Shown here: positions 53,769-62,306 of the stretch, one piece after another
Position numbering within the stretch: the stretch's first letter is position 1
Layout: each line of letters starts with the position of its first letter
Assembly (NCBI RefSeq): GCF_937958065.1
Contig: NZ_CALFXI010000104.1
Coordinates: 7,261-71,260 of the forward strand
Reading direction: 5' to 3'
Length of the DNA stretch: 64,000 nt
Source: an uncultured Steroidobacter sp.
Lineage (GTDB): Bacteria > Pseudomonadota > Gammaproteobacteria > Steroidobacterales > Steroidobacteraceae
Made by a program: the position numbers and the translations under genes
Notes under the pieces: model-generated
Seen by the model: only the letters and a program-made list of their open reading frames with translations
Databases searched by the model: none
Told to the model about the DNA's origin: nothing

Positions 53769-53822
53769 CCAGGTGCGAGACCGCGTCGTGGCCCACGCCA
53801 CGCCGCGGTCTGGCATTGAATC

Positions 53823-54515
53823 TCAAACCCGGCCCACGATCGGAATCAGTGCGCCGGTAATCGCGCTCGAGCGATCCGACAACAGAAACACCACCAGATC
53901 GGCGATCTGCTCGGGCGCGACCCAGCGACTGTGATCGGCATCGGGCATCTCAGTGCGATTTGCCGGCGTATCGATGATGCTCGGCAGAATGGCGTTGACA
54001 CACACGCCCTTGTCCTTCAGCTCGTCGGCGAGCGCCTCGGTGAGCTTTGCGACGCCAGCCTTGGACGCGGCATAGGCGCCCATGCCGGTCCCGGCTTTGA
54101 TGGCGCCGGCCGCGCCGACATTGACGATTCGCCCGTGCTCTGCGCCGAGCAACGGCAACGCGGCCTGCACGGCGTTCACGGCAGTGCGAAGGTTGAGATT
54201 GTAGAGCTGATCCCAGGCAGCGATACCGCCGCCTTCAATCTTCTCCCAGCGAAAGCCGCCGGCGATGTTGACGAGGCCATCGAGCCCGCCCATTTGTCTG
54301 GCCGCGGCTTTCAACGCGGCTGCCGCGACATCGGGCAGTCCGAGATCGACTCCACCGAGCAGCACGCAACCGTGCAGCGACGGTGGCGCTTTGTCAGGCG
54401 ATGAGAAGTCGATGCAGGTGACGGCTGCGCCCGCCGCGCGCACGACAACAGCTACTTTGGAACCGAGCGCGCCGAACGCGCCGGTGATGACGATCTTCCT
54501 GCCGGACAGGTTCAT
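53823..54515 (-). CDS. SDR family oxidoreductase (3-oxoacyl/alcohol dehydrogenase type)
   Basis: NAD(P)-dependent short-chain dehydrogenase of 230 residues. Cofactor motif GAFGALG, NIAGG, catalytic serine in GAAGA region and a complete catalytic Y-x-x-x-K (YAASK). The substrate may be a 3-hydroxyacyl-CoA or an alcohol; it lies between the acyl-CoA dehydrogenase and enoyl-CoA hydratase genes but on the opposite strand. Confidence 0.9.
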   Translation of the reverse strand: MNLSGRKIVITGAFGALGSKVAVVVRAAGAAVTCIDFSSPDKAPPSLHGCVLLGGVDLGLPDVAAAALKAAARQMGGLDGLVNIAGGFRWEKIEGGGIAAWDQLYNLNLRTAVNAVQAALPLLGAEHGRIVNVGAAGAIKAGTGMGAYAASKAGVAKLTEALADELKDKGVCVNAILPSIIDTPANRTEMPDADHSRWVAPEQIADLVVFLLSDRSSAITGALIPIVGRV

Positions 54516-54591
54516 GGCGAGCTCCGCATCGAGTCATTCGTTGACTGGATGCTATCAAAACCGCGCACCCGCTCGGCGGCTCGGCAGTGCG

Positions 54592-54755
54592 CGCGTTTGC
54601 GGCGAGATCGATCGCACCGATACACCTTCACCGTGTACGGTGATAACTTAACCGACGAGGAGTACCGCACCATGGCCCAGCCAATGCGACCGGTATCGGC
54701 ACGGGCCTGGGGGGCTCCGGCGACCGCAGGCGTTTCGATCCGAGCAAAATTCGAA
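54592..54755 (+). pseudogene. 3' remnant of a TonB-dependent receptor
   Basis: The frame ahead of the enoyl-CoA hydratase encodes the typical last beta-strands of a TonB receptor: RYTFTVYGDNLTDEEYRTMAQP, RAWGAPATAGVSIRAKF (54618-54752). Just upstream another frame gives EIDRTD, which joins naturally if a four-base CGAT/GATC unit was lost at about 54614-54620. No plug or barrel upstream exists, the divergent SDR gene occupying the space. The original stop has been lost, so the stub runs in frame into the hydratase. Confidence 0.7.
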
Positions 54756-54767
54756 AGAGGTGACCTC

Positions 54768-55565
54768 GTGCGCAGCTATGACACTTTGACACTGGCACAC
54801 AAGGACCGGGTGCTGACCATCACGCTGAATCGTCCCGACGTGCTCAATGCCGTCAACCTGGAAATGCATGATGAGCTGGCGGACGCATTCACCTTTGCCG
54901 CCGCCGATACGCAGTCCGATATCGTCGTGTTGACCGGTGCGGGGCGCGCGTTCTGCGCCGGCGGCGATCTCGAGCACCTGGCCCTAAATGCCTCCAAGCC
55001 GGAGCTGTTCGATCACGAGGCTCGCATTGCCAAGCGCATCGTGTTCGCCATGCTGGATCTGGACAAGCCGCTGGTGTGCCGGATGAATGGCCACGCGCTC
55101 GGCCTCGGCGCGACGCTGGCATTACTTTGCGATGTGGTCATCGCTCACGACGGCTCGAAGATCGGCGATCCGCACGTTTGCGTGGGCCTGGTCGCGGGCG
55201 ACGGCGGCGCGGCCATCTGGGCGCAGCGAATCGGGCTGGGGCGCGCGAAGGAATATTTGCTGACTGGCGAGCCGCTCACGGCCAAGCATGCCGCGGAGAT
55301 CGGGCTCATCAATCAGTGCGTCACGCCGAGCCAGCTCGATGATGCCGTGACGGCATTCTGCAACCGGCTGAAGCATGGCTCCATGCAGGCCATTCGCTGG
55401 ACCAAAGTGCTGATGAACCTGGAACTCAAGCGCGTCGCGCTCGGCGTCATGGACGCCGGCATCGCCTACGAGTCGGTGTCGGCGCGTTCCGCCGATCACC
55501 GTGAAGCGGTCAAAGCCATGCAGGAGAAGCGCCGGCCGGTGTTCTGCACGGACAACACACGGTGA
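54768..55565 (+). CDS. Enoyl-CoA hydratase/isomerase family protein
   Basis: Crotonase-fold enzyme of 265 residues, starting at GTG 54768 with AGAGGTG upstream. Conserved parts: LNRPDVLNAVNLEMHDEL, oxyanion-hole loop GAGRAFCAGGDLEHL and the second loop NGHALGLGATLALLCDVVIA. The typical hydratase glutamate pair is not fully obvious (GDPHVCVGLVAGDGG in place of PE-x-x-G), so it may be a hydratase, isomerase or hydrolase. The open frame continues upstream into the TonB receptor stub, but the GTG gives the normal family length. Followed four bases later by the CoA-transferase gene. Confidence 0.9.
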   Translation: MRSYDTLTLAHKDRVLTITLNRPDVLNAVNLEMHDELADAFTFAAADTQSDIVVLTGAGRAFCAGGDLEHLALNASKPELFDHEARIAKRIVFAMLDLDKPLVCRMNGHALGLGATLALLCDVVIAHDGSKIGDPHVCVGLVAGDGGAAIWAQRIGLGRAKEYLLTGEPLTAKHAAEIGLINQCVTPSQLDDAVTAFCNRLKHGSMQAIRWTKVLMNLELKRVALGVMDAGIAYESVSARSADHREAVKAMQEKRRPVFCTDNTR

Positions 55566-55568
55566 CCG

Positions 55569-56735
55569 ATGAATTCGATTGAGCCGATGCATTCATCCGA
55601 AACGACGACGACGCACGCAACAGCCAAAGGCCCACTGCACGGCGTGCGCGTGCTGGAATTTGCGGGCCTCGGGCCGGCGCCCTTCTGCGGCATGCTGCTC
55701 TCAGATCTGGGCGCACAAGTGATACGGATCGCGCGACCCAATGCGCCGGCCCAACCTTTCGATGCGATTCTCGACCGCGGCCGCATGACGCTCACCGTCG
55801 ACTTGAAACAGAGCGTCGGCGTCGCCGCGTGCAGAGCCCTGGCGAGCAGCGCCGACGTGCTGATCGAGGGATTTCGTCCCGGCGTACTGGAAAAGCTCGG
55901 TCTCGGACCGGACGTGCTGCTCAAAGACAATCCCAAGCTGATTTATGGACGCATGACGGGCTGGGGACAGTACGGACCGAACGCACACACCGCCGGCCAC
56001 GACATCAACTACATTGCGCTGTCCGGCGCTCTGCATTCGATCGGCGACGCGGCGAAGCCGACACCGCCGCTGAACCTGGTCGGTGACTTCGGCGGTGGCG
56101 CGTTGTATCTCGCAATGGGCGTGCTCGCAGCGCTGTTGAACGCGCGCAGCACCGGCGTCGGTCAGGTCGTCGATTGCGCGATGACCGATGGTGCCGCGTC
56201 GCTGATGAGCATGATGTTCGGCATGCGAGCGGGAGGTCATTGGCGCGAGCAGCGCCATGCGAATCTGCTCGATGGCGGCGCGCCTTTCTACGACACGTAT
56301 CGCTGCGCCGATGACAAGTGGATCTGCGTCGGCGCGCTCGAACCGCAGTTCTTCGCCGCGCTGCTCGGCAAGCTGGGAATTCCGGTGAGCGATTATCCCG
56401 ATCATTGGAACCCGGCCTGCTGGCCGGCCATGCGCGCTCGCTTCGAAACGATTTTTCAGAGCCAGCCGCAAGCGCATTGGTGCGCGCTGCTGGAGAACAG
56501 CGATGCGTGCTTCGCGCCGGTGCTGCCGATGAGCGAAGCCATCCACCATCCGCACAATGTCGCCCGAGGCACCTTCACCACTCATTCCGGAATCGTTCAA
56601 CCTGCGCCGGCGCCACGCTTCTCGCGCACACCGACGACGATTCAGGACAGTGCCCGAGTCGACGTGAATACGCTGCGCGCGTGGCGAATGCCGGAAGCTC
56701 TGATCGACCAGCTCCTGCCAGCTCTGCGCGCCTGA
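55569..56735 (+). CDS. CaiB/BaiF family protein, alpha-methylacyl-CoA racemase type
   Basis: Family III CoA-transferase-fold protein of 388 residues. The first about 20 residues are extra, then the domain starts with GPLHGVRVLEFAGLGPAPFCGMLLSDLGAQV. The racemase pair His144 (GHDINY) and Asp173 (GDFGGG) is present and the nucleophilic Asp of CoA transferases is not at that location, which points to racemisation of 2-methylacyl-CoA esters, a step in breakdown of branched or sterol side chains. It forms an operon with the enoyl-CoA hydratase. Confidence 0.9.
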   Translation: MNSIEPMHSSETTTTHATAKGPLHGVRVLEFAGLGPAPFCGMLLSDLGAQVIRIARPNAPAQPFDAILDRGRMTLTVDLKQSVGVAACRALASSADVLIEGFRPGVLEKLGLGPDVLLKDNPKLIYGRMTGWGQYGPNAHTAGHDINYIALSGALHSIGDAAKPTPPLNLVGDFGGGALYLAMGVLAALLNARSTGVGQVVDCAMTDGAASLMSMMFGMRAGGHWREQRHANLLDGGAPFYDTYRCADDKWICVGALEPQFFAALLGKLGIPVSDYPDHWNPACWPAMRARFETIFQSQPQAHWCALLENSDACFAPVLPMSEAIHHPHNVARGTFTTHSGIVQPAPAPRFSRTPTTIQDSARVDVNTLRAWRMPEALIDQLLPALRA

Positions 56736-56876
56736 TCCACACCTTCGATTCATCCAGCACGGCTGGCCCGGACGCGCTGGCCGACTGGCACAGCAGCGCG
56801 AGACCGCCCGACGCCGCGGCTTCGCCGGAACAAATGCCGCCCGGCCGGAATTGCTGGGCCAGAGCGTCGATCTGAA

Positions 56877-58013
56877 ATGACAGCTCCGCTCCGCATCCTC
56901 AGGACGGTGCGCATGACAATGACGGACGCCCTGCATCTATTCCTGGGCCACAGCGCCAGCGGGCAAGTGGTACGCCGATACGACTGGGCTCGCACGCCGC
57001 TCGGACCCATCAGCGGCTGGTCGCATTCCCTGCGCACCATGGTGGGCGCGATCCTGGATTCCGCCTTTCCCCAGTGCCTGGTGTGGGGCCCCCAGCACAT
57101 CATGATTCACAACGATGCGTTCCTGCCCATCCTGGGCAACAAGCCGTGCGCCATCGGCCGGCCGTTCGATGAGGTCTGGGCCGAAGCCTGGCAGATCATC
57201 GAGCCGCTGGTGGAACGAGCCTACGCGGGCGAGCCCACCTTCATCGAAGATTATCCCTTGATCGTGGATCGCGCCGGCCACCCCGAGCAGGTGTATTTCA
57301 CGTTCTGTTACAGCCCGATCCGCGACGACGATGGACGGGTCGCCGGCATGCTCGACACGGTGATCGAAACCACACCCAAAGTGCAGGCGCAACAACAAGC
57401 CAGCCTGATCAACACGGAGCTGGCCCATCGCATCCAGAACACGCTCGCCGTCGTCAATTCCATCTGCGATCAAACATTCCGGTCGGCCAGCTCGCTCGAT
57501 GAAGCCCGCATCAACTTCTCGCGCCGCCTCAAGGCACTAGGCCAGGCACAGATGGTGCTGACGCAGTCCAGCTGGATCAGCGCACCCATGGCGGCAATCA
57601 TCGAAGGCGCCCTGGTCCCGCACAGCACCGCGCCAGGAGAAATATGTGCGCAGGGACCGCCGGTGAACCTGTCGGCGCGACAGGCGCTGTCGCTGAGCAT
57701 GGCCATTCATGAGCTCGCGACCAATTCCATGAAATATGGCGCGCTGTCTGCGCCCACCGGCGAGGTCACGGTGCGCTGGTCGCTGGAGCCGATAGACGGC
57801 GACCACTGCTTGAGACTGCGCTGGACCGAATCCGGCGGTCCCCGCGTTTCACCTCCCGAACGGCGCGGCTTCGGTTCCCGACTCATCGAAGAAGTGCTCG
57901 CGCATGACTTCGGCGGCAAAGTCAGCGTCTGCTACGCGCCCGAAGGGTTGCGCTTCGAGCTGGCCACGAAGCTGAGCAATCTGCCCGATCAGGGCACGCA
58001 CGGCGGTAGGTAA
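56877..58013 (+). CDS. HWE-family sensor histidine kinase with PAS-like domain
   Basis: Soluble sensor kinase of 378 residues. A PAS-like input domain (about 20-165; PRFDEVWAEAW-like region, YFTFCYSPIRDDDGRVAGML) is followed by the HWE kinase core: phosphoacceptor His184 in ELAHRIQNTLAVVNSI, N-box HELATNSMKYGAL and the WTESGGP motif giving the family its Trp-x-Glu. No response regulator is adjacent. Alternative in-frame Met codons at about 12 and 15 are possible starts. Confidence 0.9.
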   Translation: MTAPLRILRTVRMTMTDALHLFLGHSASGQVVRRYDWARTPLGPISGWSHSLRTMVGAILDSAFPQCLVWGPQHIMIHNDAFLPILGNKPCAIGRPFDEVWAEAWQIIEPLVERAYAGEPTFIEDYPLIVDRAGHPEQVYFTFCYSPIRDDDGRVAGMLDTVIETTPKVQAQQQASLINTELAHRIQNTLAVVNSICDQTFRSASSLDEARINFSRRLKALGQAQMVLTQSSWISAPMAAIIEGALVPHSTAPGEICAQGPPVNLSARQALSLSMAIHELATNSMKYGALSAPTGEVTVRWSLEPIDGDHCLRLRWTESGGPRVSPPERRGFGSRLIEEVLAHDFGGKVSVCYAPEGLRFELATKLSNLPDQGTHGGR

Positions 58014-58091
58014 ATTCGCAAGCCCGCGTCGCTGGAACGTAATGCCTCGCCGCGTGTTTGCTTTACACGAAGGTGATTCGAGCATCGACGA

Positions 58092-59195
58092 ATGGCCAAG
58101 AAGACCGCAAAAAAGACAGACGACACGCCCGCGCCCCTGCTGGCCCATGGCGGCAAGGTGCTGAGCCGGGTCACGGTGGACGCATACAACGCCGGGATGC
58201 GCAGCACCGAGGGCTTTCTGGGCGATCGTGCCAGCCGCCGAGCGTTTCAAGACATCCTGGACGACTGGCGCGATCGGGTGAGCCGCGCCGGCGACGATCC
58301 GCTCGGCGATGAGCCGAGCGAGCAGATCAGCAAGAAACAGCTCGACAAGATGCTCACCGAAGGCGACGGCGAAGCTGCCGGCGTGATTCACGGCGCGATC
58401 GAGGAGTTCGCGCAGGAGTTCGCCCAGGTGATCCGGCGGTTTCTGAAGCTGAAAGAATGGCAGGCCACCGAAGCCATCGTGGTCGGCGGCGGTCTGCGCA
58501 CCAGTCGCATCGGCGAGCTGTCGATCGGCCGCACCGCGGTGCTGCTCAAGGCCGAAGGCATCGATGTGGATCTCAAGCCGATCCGCAATCATTCCGACCA
58601 TGCCGGCTTGATCGGCTGCATACAGCTGGTGCCGTCATGGATCCTGTCCGGACACGACAGCATCCTCGCCGTCGACATCGGTGGAACCAACATCCGTGCC
58701 GGCATCGTGGAACTGCGACGCAAGAAGCGCTCGGATCTTTCCCAGGCCGCGGTCGGGCACCTCGAGCTGTGGCGCCATCGCGAGGATGAGCCGGAACGTG
58801 AAGATGCCGTGCAACGGCTCATCGACATGCTGGCCGGTTTGATCAAGCGGGCGGAGAAAGAGGGCGCGAACCTTGCGCCGTTCATCGGCATCGGCTGTCC
58901 CGGCGTGATCAGCGCGGACGGCTCGATCACGCGCGGCGGTCAGAATCTGCCGGGCGATTGGGAACACAAGGATTTCAATCTGCCGCAGCAGCTGCGCGCC
59001 GCCATTCCCAACATCGGCGATCACGAAACGGTGATCGTGATGCATAACGACGCGGTCGTGCAGGGATTGAGCGAAGTGCCGACCATGCGGGAGTACGAGC
59101 ACTGGGGCGTGCTCACGATCGGCACGGGCCTGGGGAATGCGAGATTCACCAATCGGTTCAGCGAGGATGAGAAAAAGGAGTCGGAAAAGGAATAG
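58092..59195 (+). CDS. ROK-family sugar kinase-like protein with circularly permuted lobes
   Basis: Protein of 367 residues in which ROK motifs appear in swapped order. Residues about 88-185 look like the C-terminal lobe of ROK kinases (EGDGEAAGVIHGAIEEFAQ, IVVGGGLRTS at 129-138, DHAGLIG at 169-175). Residues about 188-356 look like the N-terminal lobe: phosphate-binding DIGGTNIRAGIVE (195-207), IGIGCPGVISADGS, catalytic NDA with Asp320, and GTGLG (344-348). The protein ends where the other half would normally begin. The Zn-binding CxCGxxGCLE loop is missing. A basic N-terminus (MAKKTAKKTD) and a charged C-terminal tail cap the ends. Kinase activity or a regulatory role cannot be settled. Confidence 0.87.
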   Translation: MAKKTAKKTDDTPAPLLAHGGKVLSRVTVDAYNAGMRSTEGFLGDRASRRAFQDILDDWRDRVSRAGDDPLGDEPSEQISKKQLDKMLTEGDGEAAGVIHGAIEEFAQEFAQVIRRFLKLKEWQATEAIVVGGGLRTSRIGELSIGRTAVLLKAEGIDVDLKPIRNHSDHAGLIGCIQLVPSWILSGHDSILAVDIGGTNIRAGIVELRRKKRSDLSQAAVGHLELWRHREDEPEREDAVQRLIDMLAGLIKRAEKEGANLAPFIGIGCPGVISADGSITRGGQNLPGDWEHKDFNLPQQLRAAIPNIGDHETVIVMHNDAVVQGLSEVPTMREYEHWGVLTIGTGLGNARFTNRFSEDEKKESEKE

Positions 59196-59201
59196 CGTCG
59201 C

Positions 59202-60521
59202 CTATGAGCTCTGGAGCACTGCCTTCGCGGCCCGCTGCCCGCTGCTGAGCGCACCGCCGACGCTGGATGATTCCTCCATGTCCAGCGCTTCGCCCGCAAA
59301 GAACAAGGTCTGCTCCACCGGTCTGGCCAACTGCCGCTTGGCCCGGCCACCGCCGACGCCCGCATAACTGTATGCGCCGCTCGAATACGGATCGCTCTGC
59401 CAGTCGTGCCAGTACACCGCTTCGAGCATCTTCCGATAATCGCGACGCTTGCCAAATATCTGCGTGACGCTCGCCAGCGCCGGCCGCAACACCTCATCCG
59501 TGCTTCGCGAGACCAGGCGCATCGCCTTCGGTCCACCACTCCACGCCATGAGCACCGGCGCTCGCACCGGCAGCGTCGTCCAGAACGTCGGGAACGGCGC
59601 GCCTTGCGCATGAAAGAACGCGACATCCCGATGATAGCCGTTGTCGATCTCCGCCCAGAACGGCCGGGAGAAACACAACACCAGCTTCACCACCGGGCCC
59701 ATCAGCAACCGCGACAGGGGCGCCTGCTTGCGCGGCAACGTTGGCGTGAACAAAACGCTGCCTGGCGTGAGCGCCGGCAGCTGCAACACCGATAGCGGCA
59801 AGGTAATGATCGCCCGAGCCGCACGCACCACTCCGGGCTCTCCATGCCGGACGAACGAAACATTCACCTCACCGCGCCGCCAGCGCACTTCGTTGACTGC
59901 ACATTCCAACTGCACACAGGTCTTCGCAGGATCGAGGCTGCCCGCCAACGAATCCATCAACGCGCCATAGCCTCGCTGCGGCCGAAACGTCGGCGCGTCC
60001 GCGGCACTGCCGCCGCCCCACTCTTTCAATATTTCGACGGCACTCGCCCGCGCCGGATCCGCTGCGTCGAATCCTTCGACCAGCATGGTCGCGAACGCCC
60101 GAAGGGTCGGCGACAACTGCCGTTGATGTTTCTGCAAGAATTCGGCGAACGGGACGTCGGTGCGCGGTTTGGGAATGCGCCCGAGCCGCGCCTTCAGGCT
60201 CTCGAACAGATCTTCGGCGCGTTTCATCCGGCGTGGCTGGGGTACGCGATAACGCGTCTGCGCAGCGTCCACCGCCACGTCGCCCGCCAGCCGCAGCTGC
60301 TCGAAAATCGCCGGCGATTCGCCATGGATGAACTCGGCCCCGAGCTCCAGCGGCACGGCCGCGCCGCGTGGACGAACGGTGAGAATGCGACCACCGATGC
60401 GATCGCGCGCTTCGAGAACGCAAACGGATTTGCCATGGCGGCTGAGATGCGCCGCTGCCGCCAACCCCGCGGCACCGGCCCCGACGACGATCACGTCGTA
60501 TTCGTCGTTCGGCCTACTCAT
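59202..60521 (-). CDS. Flavin monoamine oxidase family protein
   Basis: FAD-dependent amine oxidase of 439 residues with the ADP-binding motif VVGAGAAGLAAAAHLSRHG, the second FAD motif DRIGGRI, LGAEFIHG and the C-terminal TLFFAGEALDMEESSSVGGALSSGQRAA. Substrate unknown (amine, polyamine or amino acid). No signal peptide. Its ATG overlaps the end of the FAD/Rieske gene by eight bases, so it is the second gene of that operon. Confidence 0.9.
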   Translation of the reverse strand: MSRPNDEYDVIVVGAGAAGLAAAAHLSRHGKSVCVLEARDRIGGRILTVRPRGAAVPLELGAEFIHGESPAIFEQLRLAGDVAVDAAQTRYRVPQPRRMKRAEDLFESLKARLGRIPKPRTDVPFAEFLQKHQRQLSPTLRAFATMLVEGFDAADPARASAVEILKEWGGGSAADAPTFRPQRGYGALMDSLAGSLDPAKTCVQLECAVNEVRWRRGEVNVSFVRHGEPGVVRAARAIITLPLSVLQLPALTPGSVLFTPTLPRKQAPLSRLLMGPVVKLVLCFSRPFWAEIDNGYHRDVAFFHAQGAPFPTFWTTLPVRAPVLMAWSGGPKAMRLVSRSTDEVLRPALASVTQIFGKRRDYRKMLEAVYWHDWQSDPYSSGAYSYAGVGGGRAKRQLARPVEQTLFFAGEALDMEESSSVGGALSSGQRAAKAVLQSS

Positions 60522-62043
60522 GCAACCGCTTCAAGGGCTGTTCCGCCGGCCCGGCCAGCACCTCGCCCGTCGGGCGGAAGCGCGAGCCATGGCAAGGACA
60601 ATCCCAAGTGCGGTCGGCACTGTTCCATTTGACCAGACATCTCATGTGGGTGCATTGAGGCGCCAACAACGTCAGTTTGCCGGATTCGTCGCGCCAGGCC
60701 GCGACCTTCTTGCCCTGATCGCTGACGATCCGGCCTTCGCCCGGGCCCACCTGCTCGGGCGAATCGAGCTTGGGCCGGCGCAGCCGATCACGCACGAAAT
60801 GATACGGGTAATCGACGTTCTCTTGCACGTAGCGCCAGGCGCCGCCATGGAACGGCGAGCGACCCACGGCGAGCAGGCTGGACCACGGGTTGTCGCGCCC
60901 CAGGAACCGATCCCGCGCCATCAACGCGCTCAGCGTGCCCAACGTGTAGCCGTTGCCGGAAAACCCGGTGGCGATGAACTCACGCTCTTCGTTCTCGCCG
61001 ATGAAGGGCATGCCATCATCGGTTTCTATGACTTGACCCAGCCAGCGCCGATCGACCTTGGCCTGCGGCAGCACCTCGAACAAACGCCGCGTCAGCCTGT
61101 CGAACACGCGCTCGGGATCGTCCTCCTGGCCGGTCTTGACGTCCTCGCCGCCAAAGATGGCGTATTGATGATCCTCGCGCTGCTCGATGCGCAGATATTC
61201 ATAGGGATCGCCGGTGTCCCAATACAAAGCTTCGGGAACCGCGCCGTTCGGCAGGCGGGCGCCGAGCACGTAAGTCGTATAGAGCGCCAGCTTCGTCTGA
61301 AACAAGGTCGCGGTCAGCGCGCCCTTCTTGCCCATCAACGGATTGTGAGTGGCAATGACCAGATACTTGCAGCGAATCTCGCGACCGTTGGCATGCACCG
61401 TCATGGGATCGCCGGCGTCGACGGACTCGAACGCCGTGTTCTCGAACACCAGCCCGCCCTGCTGCTGGATGACGGTGAGCAGCCCTTTCAGATAGCGGCG
61501 CGGATGAAACTTCGCCTGCTGCGCAAACTGCACGCCGGGCATGTTGCTGTAAGGCAGGCTGTCGGCATACGTGGCATCGAAACCGAACGACTGCGCGAGC
61601 TCGGCGTCCTTCTTCAATGCTTCGATCTCGCGAGGATGCGGCATCTGACCGATACGAGCATGCAGATAGCCCGGCACGCGGACGAACTCCGCATCGTTCC
61701 CCGTCTCCTCGACGATGCGCTCGATCGTGTCGATGGCAACGACTCCGCCTTCCCAGAACTTACGCGCCGCGTCCGCGCCAAATTTACTTGCCAGATGATG
61801 CAAGCGCTCGTCGGTGACGTAGGTGAGATGCGCAGTGGTGTGTCCACTGTCGGCACTGGCGACGGTCGCGCGATCGATCAGCGCAACCCGCACCCCCTCC
61901 TGGAGCAGCAGATACGTCGTCGTAATGCCGGTAAGTCCGGCACCGACGACCAGCACATCGACGTCGAGATCCCGCTGCAGCGCTGGAAATTCCGGCAGCG
62001 GGACGTTCATCCAGAGCGATTGATGAGTGGGCGATGACGACAT
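60514..62043 (-). CDS. FAD-dependent oxidoreductase with C-terminal Rieske domain
   Basis: Protein of 509 residues from ATG 62043. N-terminal DAO-type FAD domain (DVLVVGAGLTGITTTYLLLQEG at about 24-45); C-terminal Rieske [2Fe-2S] domain (about 425-505) with the ligand boxes CTHMRC and CPCHGSRF, i.e. C-x-H and C-x2-H. The combination is the glycine/gamma-glutamylputrescine-oxidase-like family, which probably uses the Rieske cluster to pass electrons to or from the flavin. Reaction unknown. A frame extension upstream to 62214 has no conserved sequence. Operon with the amine oxidase, divergent from undA. Confidence 0.91.
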   Translation of the reverse strand: MSSSPTHQSLWMNVPLPEFPALQRDLDVDVLVVGAGLTGITTTYLLLQEGVRVALIDRATVASADSGHTTAHLTYVTDERLHHLASKFGADAARKFWEGGVVAIDTIERIVEETGNDAEFVRVPGYLHARIGQMPHPREIEALKKDAELAQSFGFDATYADSLPYSNMPGVQFAQQAKFHPRRYLKGLLTVIQQQGGLVFENTAFESVDAGDPMTVHANGREIRCKYLVIATHNPLMGKKGALTATLFQTKLALYTTYVLGARLPNGAVPEALYWDTGDPYEYLRIEQREDHQYAIFGGEDVKTGQEDDPERVFDRLTRRLFEVLPQAKVDRRWLGQVIETDDGMPFIGENEEREFIATGFSGNGYTLGTLSALMARDRFLGRDNPWSSLLAVGRSPFHGGAWRYVQENVDYPYHFVRDRLRRPKLDSPEQVGPGEGRIVSDQGKKVAAWRDESGKLTLLAPQCTHMRCLVKWNSADRTWDCPCHGSRFRPTGEVLAGPAEQPLKRLHE

Positions 62044-62110
62044 GGCGGCGGCGCAAGTTGCTGTCGGGATCTGAACGTGCGTGTTTTCCGGCAAGTTCCG
62101 ACCGGCGGGC

Positions 62111-62127
62111 GTGCGGTATTCCCGCAC
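62111..62127. promoter_or_regulatory. Inverted repeat in the undA / FAD-Rieske divergent region
   Basis: GTGCGG-TATTC-CCGCAC, a perfect 6-bp dyad with a 5-base centre. It is one of two dyads in the 263-base divergent promoter region. Confidence 0.35.
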
Positions 62128-62160
62128 ATACAACTTCACAACTCTGTCACCGCTGTAGTG

Positions 62161-62181
62161 TGCATTGCTTCGAGCAATGCA
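62161..62181. promoter_or_regulatory. Second, longer inverted repeat in the undA divergent region
   Basis: TGCATTGC-TTCGA-GCAATGCA, a perfect 8-bp dyad with a 5-base centre, spaced 50 bases (five helical turns) from the first dyad. Candidate operator for a regulator of undA and/or the FAD-Rieske operon; a hairpin in a transcript is the alternative. Confidence 0.45.
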
Positions 62182-62306
62182 ACTGCAAGGCAAATCAATG
62201 CGCAACACGCACACGTTGAGCGCATGAACGATGTCACCCGACGCACGGGTGGTCGAGCGCCAAGCATGCTCCGGTCATTGCGAGGACAGCACAGGAGCGT
62301 GCCGAC

